6,536 bases of DNA from Acidobacteriaceae bacterium (GTDB lineage Bacteria; Acidobacteriota; Terriglobia; Terriglobales; Acidobacteriaceae): NCBI GenBank assembly GCA_003139975.1, contig PLHN01000534.1:948-7483 (forward strand), in the 5' to 3' direction. A program made the translations under genes and the position numbers. Under the pieces are notes generated by a model. That model saw only the letters and a list, made by a program, of their open reading frames with translations, did no database searches and was not told the DNA's origin. How positions within the stretch are numbered: position 1 is the first letter of the stretch; each line of letters begins with the position of its first letter. Of the stretch, positions 4,237 through 6,536 are shown in pieces.

Positions 4237-5274
4237 TTACGCCCAGCGCCTGAAGAATAGCGCCTGGCGCGCCACGGGCTGCGCCTTGTCACTCAGGGCG
4301 GCAAGTTGGCGCTCGCTCAGAGGCGTGAAGTCGCGCGCGAACTGCACGTTTTCTTCCAGCTGCGCAACTGTGTCGCTCCCGATAATCACCGTGCTGACGG
4401 GCTGCGAAAGAACGTAGTACATCGCCTCTTTCATCGCCAGCGTTCCGGGGCCAGGAGCGGTGCCTTCAAAGCCGCTGTGCGAATGCTCGTCCGGCTTCCA
4501 CTTCGCAAGGATGCGTCCGCGGGCCGGAATCTTCATGCCGATGATTCCCATCTGCTTTTCGACCGCCAGAGGCAGCAGCTTTTCCTGGAAGCTGAGGTGA
4601 TGCTTGTCGGCCGCGTTCAGCGCCAACAGGATCTGGTCGAAGGGAAAACGCTCGATGCACTGGATCAGCGGATCCGGGTCACGATGTCCGGTAACGCCGA
4701 GGAAGCGCACCATCTTTTGTTCCTTAGCCTGCTGGAACGCCTCGATGGCGCCGCCTTTGCCGAAGATGCGGTCCACGTCTTCCTGCCCATCGATGTGATG
4801 AAGCTGCCAGGCGTCGAGGTGGTCGGTGTTGAGCAGCTTGAGCGACTGTTCGAGCAGCTTGAGCGAGCCGTCACGCGTGCGGTCGTGCGTCTTCGAGGCC
4901 AGATAGGCTTGATCGCGCCGGCGCTTCATGACCTGCCCGATATAGCGCTGGCTCCAGCGCTCTTCGCCGCCATACATGGCCGCGGTATCGATGTAATTCA
5001 CTCCCAGGTCAAGCGCCCGTTCAACGATGGGCACCGCAACGGCTTCGTTGTTGGGTTGCTCGATGGAGGCTTGTCCGCCCAGGCTGAATATGCCGACGCG
5101 ATACCCGGTGCGCCCCAGATTGCGCGTGGGCATGGCCTTTTCCGTGGCCGGATTCGAGGGCAGCGGCGGCAGCACGCTGGCACCCTCGGCCACCTTGCCC
5201 GCCATCGCGGCAACACCGAGCACGCTGGAAGTTTTCAGGAAGTTACGACGAGAGGAATCGGGAATGTGAGGCAT
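4237..5274 (-). CDS. Tat-exported aldo/keto reductase
   Basis: The protein has 345 residues. Residues 1-33 form a twin-arginine signal (SSR9R10NFLKTS, then VLGVAAMAGKVAEGAS), so it is probably exported folded, with its cofactor. The reductase domain starts at about 49 (PTRNLGRTGYRVG). The AKR catalytic tetrad is visible as D96 (YIDTA), Y101 (MYGGEE), K128 (ASKTH) and H159 (WQLHH). GVTGHRDP (193-200) and VIIGSDTVAQLEENV (296-310) match the barrel end and the nucleotide-phosphate-binding segment. The family reduces aldehydes or ketones, or oxidises alcohols and sugars, with NAD(P)H; the substrate here is unknown. An in-frame upstream start at 5364 exists, but ATG 5274 is chosen because GGAGGT lies 4 nt before it and the Tat motif then sits near the N-terminus. 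There is no C-terminal ferredoxin domain. Periplasmic Tat-AKR proteins are common in Acidobacteriota and Planctomycetota, by recall. Confidence 0.93.
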   Translation of the reverse strand: MPHIPDSSRRNFLKTSSVLGVAAMAGKVAEGASVLPPLPSNPATEKAMPTRNLGRTGYRVGIFSLGGQASIEQPNNEAVAVPIVERALDLGVNYIDTAAMYGGEERWSQRYIGQVMKRRRDQAYLASKTHDRTRDGSLKLLEQSLKLLNTDHLDAWQLHHIDGQEDVDRIFGKGGAIEAFQQAKEQKMVRFLGVTGHRDPDPLIQCIERFPFDQILLALNAADKHHLSFQEKLLPLAVEKQMGIIGMKIPARGRILAKWKPDEHSHSGFEGTAPGPGTLAMKEAMYYVLSQPVSTVIIGSDTVAQLEENVQFARDFTPLSERQLAALSDKAQPVARQALFFRRWA

Positions 5275-5371
5275 GGGGACCTCCGAACAGAAATGGTATG
5301 CCCGAGCGGAGGCGTGCGCAAGCGCTCGTGTTGGTTTCACGGGGCCTGCCCTTTTGCCAACCAAACATTAC

Positions 5372-5454
5372 AACGAAGCTGAGTATTAATCATTAGGGCA
5401 GCCGGCAACGCGGTGCGCGCTGAGTCATCTAACATGGTTGCGCGCAGCTTCGTT
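5372..5454. repeat. 10-bp inverted repeat in the divergent gap
   Basis: AACGAAGCTG (5372-5381) and its exact reverse complement CAGCTTCGTT (5445-5454) lie 63 bp apart between the reductase and propeller genes. A nested pair TGCGCGC / GCGCGCA (5414-5420, 5440-5446) lies inside. They could be regulator sites or a weak cruciform. I see no clear promoter in the rest of the 237-bp gap. Confidence 0.4.
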
Positions 5455-5469
5455 TCACAACCCAGTTGC

Positions 5470-5493
5470 GGAGCCATGCTTCCCCGTGGCTCC
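5470..5493. promoter_or_regulatory. Hairpin upstream of the ribosome site of the 5512 gene
   Basis: GGAGCCA (5470-5476) and TGGCTCC (5487-5493) form a 7-bp stem with a 10-nt loop, 8 nt before the GAGG at 5502-5505. It may be a leader structure; chance is not excluded. Confidence 0.3.
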
Positions 5494-5511
5494 CAGCTCT
5501 TGAGGTGCCAT

Positions 5512-6536
5512 ATGAAACGAACTTCTGTCCGACGAGTCTTCCCGTTTGCCCTTCCAATTCTGCTGGTCAGTTGCTTTTTTGTTCTCGAGGCGCGGCGGGA
5601 AACCGTCGCCCGTGCTGCACCGAAGTTTCCGGGCGTGCTGACCTGGCACAACGACAATATGAGAACAGGCCGCAATCCAGCGGAGACCACGCTCACGCTC
5701 AAGAATGTGAACTCAACGACTTTTGGGAAGTTATTTGTTCTGGCCACCGACGGCCTGGCCGATGCGCAACCTTTATATGCACCCAATTTGACGGTGGGAG
5801 GCAATCCCCACAATGTCGTGTTTGTAGCGAGTGAACACGGCACGGTCTACGCATTTGACGCCGATAACGGCGCGAGCCTCTGGAAGGTCACGACGCTGAA
5901 GTCGGCGGAGAAACCCTCCGACAATCGGGGCTGTAGCCAGGTTACGCCGGAAATCGGAGTCACTTCGACCCCGGTGATCGATTTGACGGCGGGCCCGCAT
6001 GGCACCATTTACCTGGTCGCGATGAGCAAGGATTCAGCGGGTGATTATCATCAGCGGCTACATGCGCTCGATGTCACCAGCGGAGCGGAACAATTCGGAG
6101 GACCGATGGAGATTGCCGCGCAATATCCGGGAACCGGAGACAACAGCCAGGGCGGGTATGTGATTTTCGACCCCGCGCAATATAAGGAGCGGGCGGGACT
6201 GCTGCTGTTGAATCATATTGTGTACACATCGTGGGCGTCGCATTGCGATAACCGTCCTTATACGGGCTGGATCATGGGCTACAACCAGACGACGCTGGCG
6301 CAGCAATCGGTTTTGAACGTGACTCCTAACGGCAATGAGGGCGCAATCTGGGCGGCGGGCGCTGGACCAGCCGCCGATGGAGCCGGCAACATCTTTTTTC
6401 TCGACGCCAACGGCACGTTCGATACCACGCTGGATGCCAACGGCTTCCCGGAGAACGGCGATTATGGGAACGCGATCGTCAGGCTCTCCACCAAAGGGGG
6501 AAAGCTCTCGGTGGCCGATTACTTCAATATGTACAA
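5512..6536 (+). CDS. Exported PQQ-type beta-propeller protein (3'-truncated by the window)
   Basis: An open frame from ATG 5512 runs 341 codons and off the end of the window without a stop. GAGG (5502-5505) lies 6 nt upstream of the start. The N-terminus MKRTSVRRVFPFALPILLVS is a signal sequence. Cleavage is ambiguous: L18-V-S-C21 fits a lipobox, whereas TVARAAP (31-37) would suit signal peptidase I. The mature part has repeated blade-like segments: VVFVASEHGTVYAFDADNG (with ASLWKV following), GTIYLVAMSKD with RLHALDVTSGAEQFGG, and GNIFFLDANG. This is the quinoprotein-dehydrogenase-like (PQQ) propeller pattern. The opening TWHNDNMRTGRNPAETTLT is like a frequent acidobacterial group of secreted propeller proteins, many of which I recall carrying Ig-like C-terminal domains. 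No enzymatic residues can be assigned from this part, so catalysis and PQQ binding are unproven; a surface or periplasmic binding role is equally likely. Confidence 0.88.
   Translation, partial: MKRTSVRRVFPFALPILLVSCFFVLEARRETVARAAPKFPGVLTWHNDNMRTGRNPAETTLTLKNVNSTTFGKLFVLATDGLADAQPLYAPNLTVGGNPHNVVFVASEHGTVYAFDADNGASLWKVTTLKSAEKPSDNRGCSQVTPEIGVTSTPVIDLTAGPHGTIYLVAMSKDSAGDYHQRLHALDVTSGAEQFGGPMEIAAQYPGTGDNSQGGYVIFDPAQYKERAGLLLLNHIVYTSWASHCDNRPYTGWIMGYNQTTLAQQSVLNVTPNGNEGAIWAAGAGPAADGAGNIFFLDANGTFDTTLDANGFPENGDYGNAIVRLSTKGGKLSVADYFNMY

Noticed and set aside
4306..5382. Plus-strand open frame of 358 codons
   Set aside because: Antisense to the aldo/keto reductase, which has a full catalytic tetrad and Tat signal; long antisense frames are common in GC-rich genes.
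5337..5843. Minus-strand open frame of 168 codons
   Set aside because: Antisense to the signal peptide and first blades of the propeller protein, with no recognisable motif.

Overview
The window looks like an accessory or intergenic-rich stretch of an Acidobacteriota chromosome (Terriglobia-like). This placement is inferred from gene families recalled as typical of that phylum: a short CxH...C...FCYYH protein, a PQQ-type beta-propeller secreted protein, a REP-associated transposase and a PRXL2-type redoxin. No rRNA, tRNA or CRISPR array is visible. TGA serves as an ordinary stop for at least two genes, so the genetic code is standard.

Layout. (1) 1-588: a compact REP/RAYT unit. A Y1/HUH-family transposase gene on the minus strand sits between two nested pairs of inverted, hairpin-forming repeats. 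(2) 589-938: about 350 bp without a gene, less GC-rich than its surroundings, holding promoter-like sequences and a 13-bp direct repeat. (3) 939-1538 (+): a small putative zinc-binding protein. Its 3' end overlaps, tail to tail, (4) 1468-2010 (-): a peroxiredoxin-like (AhpC/TSA, PRXL2/SelL-related) gene. The reading frame of this gene is open from ATG to TAG except for one TGA, which falls exactly on the first cysteine of the CxxC active site, giving UxxC. A hairpin follows the TGA directly. I read it as a probable selenoprotein; the alternative is a point-nonsense mutant. (5) 2120-3289 (+): a complete patatin-like phospholipase. (6) 3290-3595: a structured intergenic region with a long hairpin and a strong intrinsic terminator. 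(7) 3596-4153 (+): a four-helix membrane protein of unknown function. (8) 4154-4236: a convergent gap with a REP-like palindrome. (9) 4237-5274 (-): a Tat-exported aldo/keto reductase. (10) 5275-5511: a divergent regulatory region with inverted repeats. (11) 5512-end (+): the N-terminal 341 codons of an exported beta-propeller protein that runs off the window.

The genes change strand often, the gaps are large, and most genes carry their own Shine-Dalgarno sequence, so this is a set of single-gene units and not an operon. No multi-gene system can be supported. The observations most worth following are the candidate selenocysteine codon with its hairpin, and the REP/RAYT unit whose transposase has His where the catalytic Tyr is expected.
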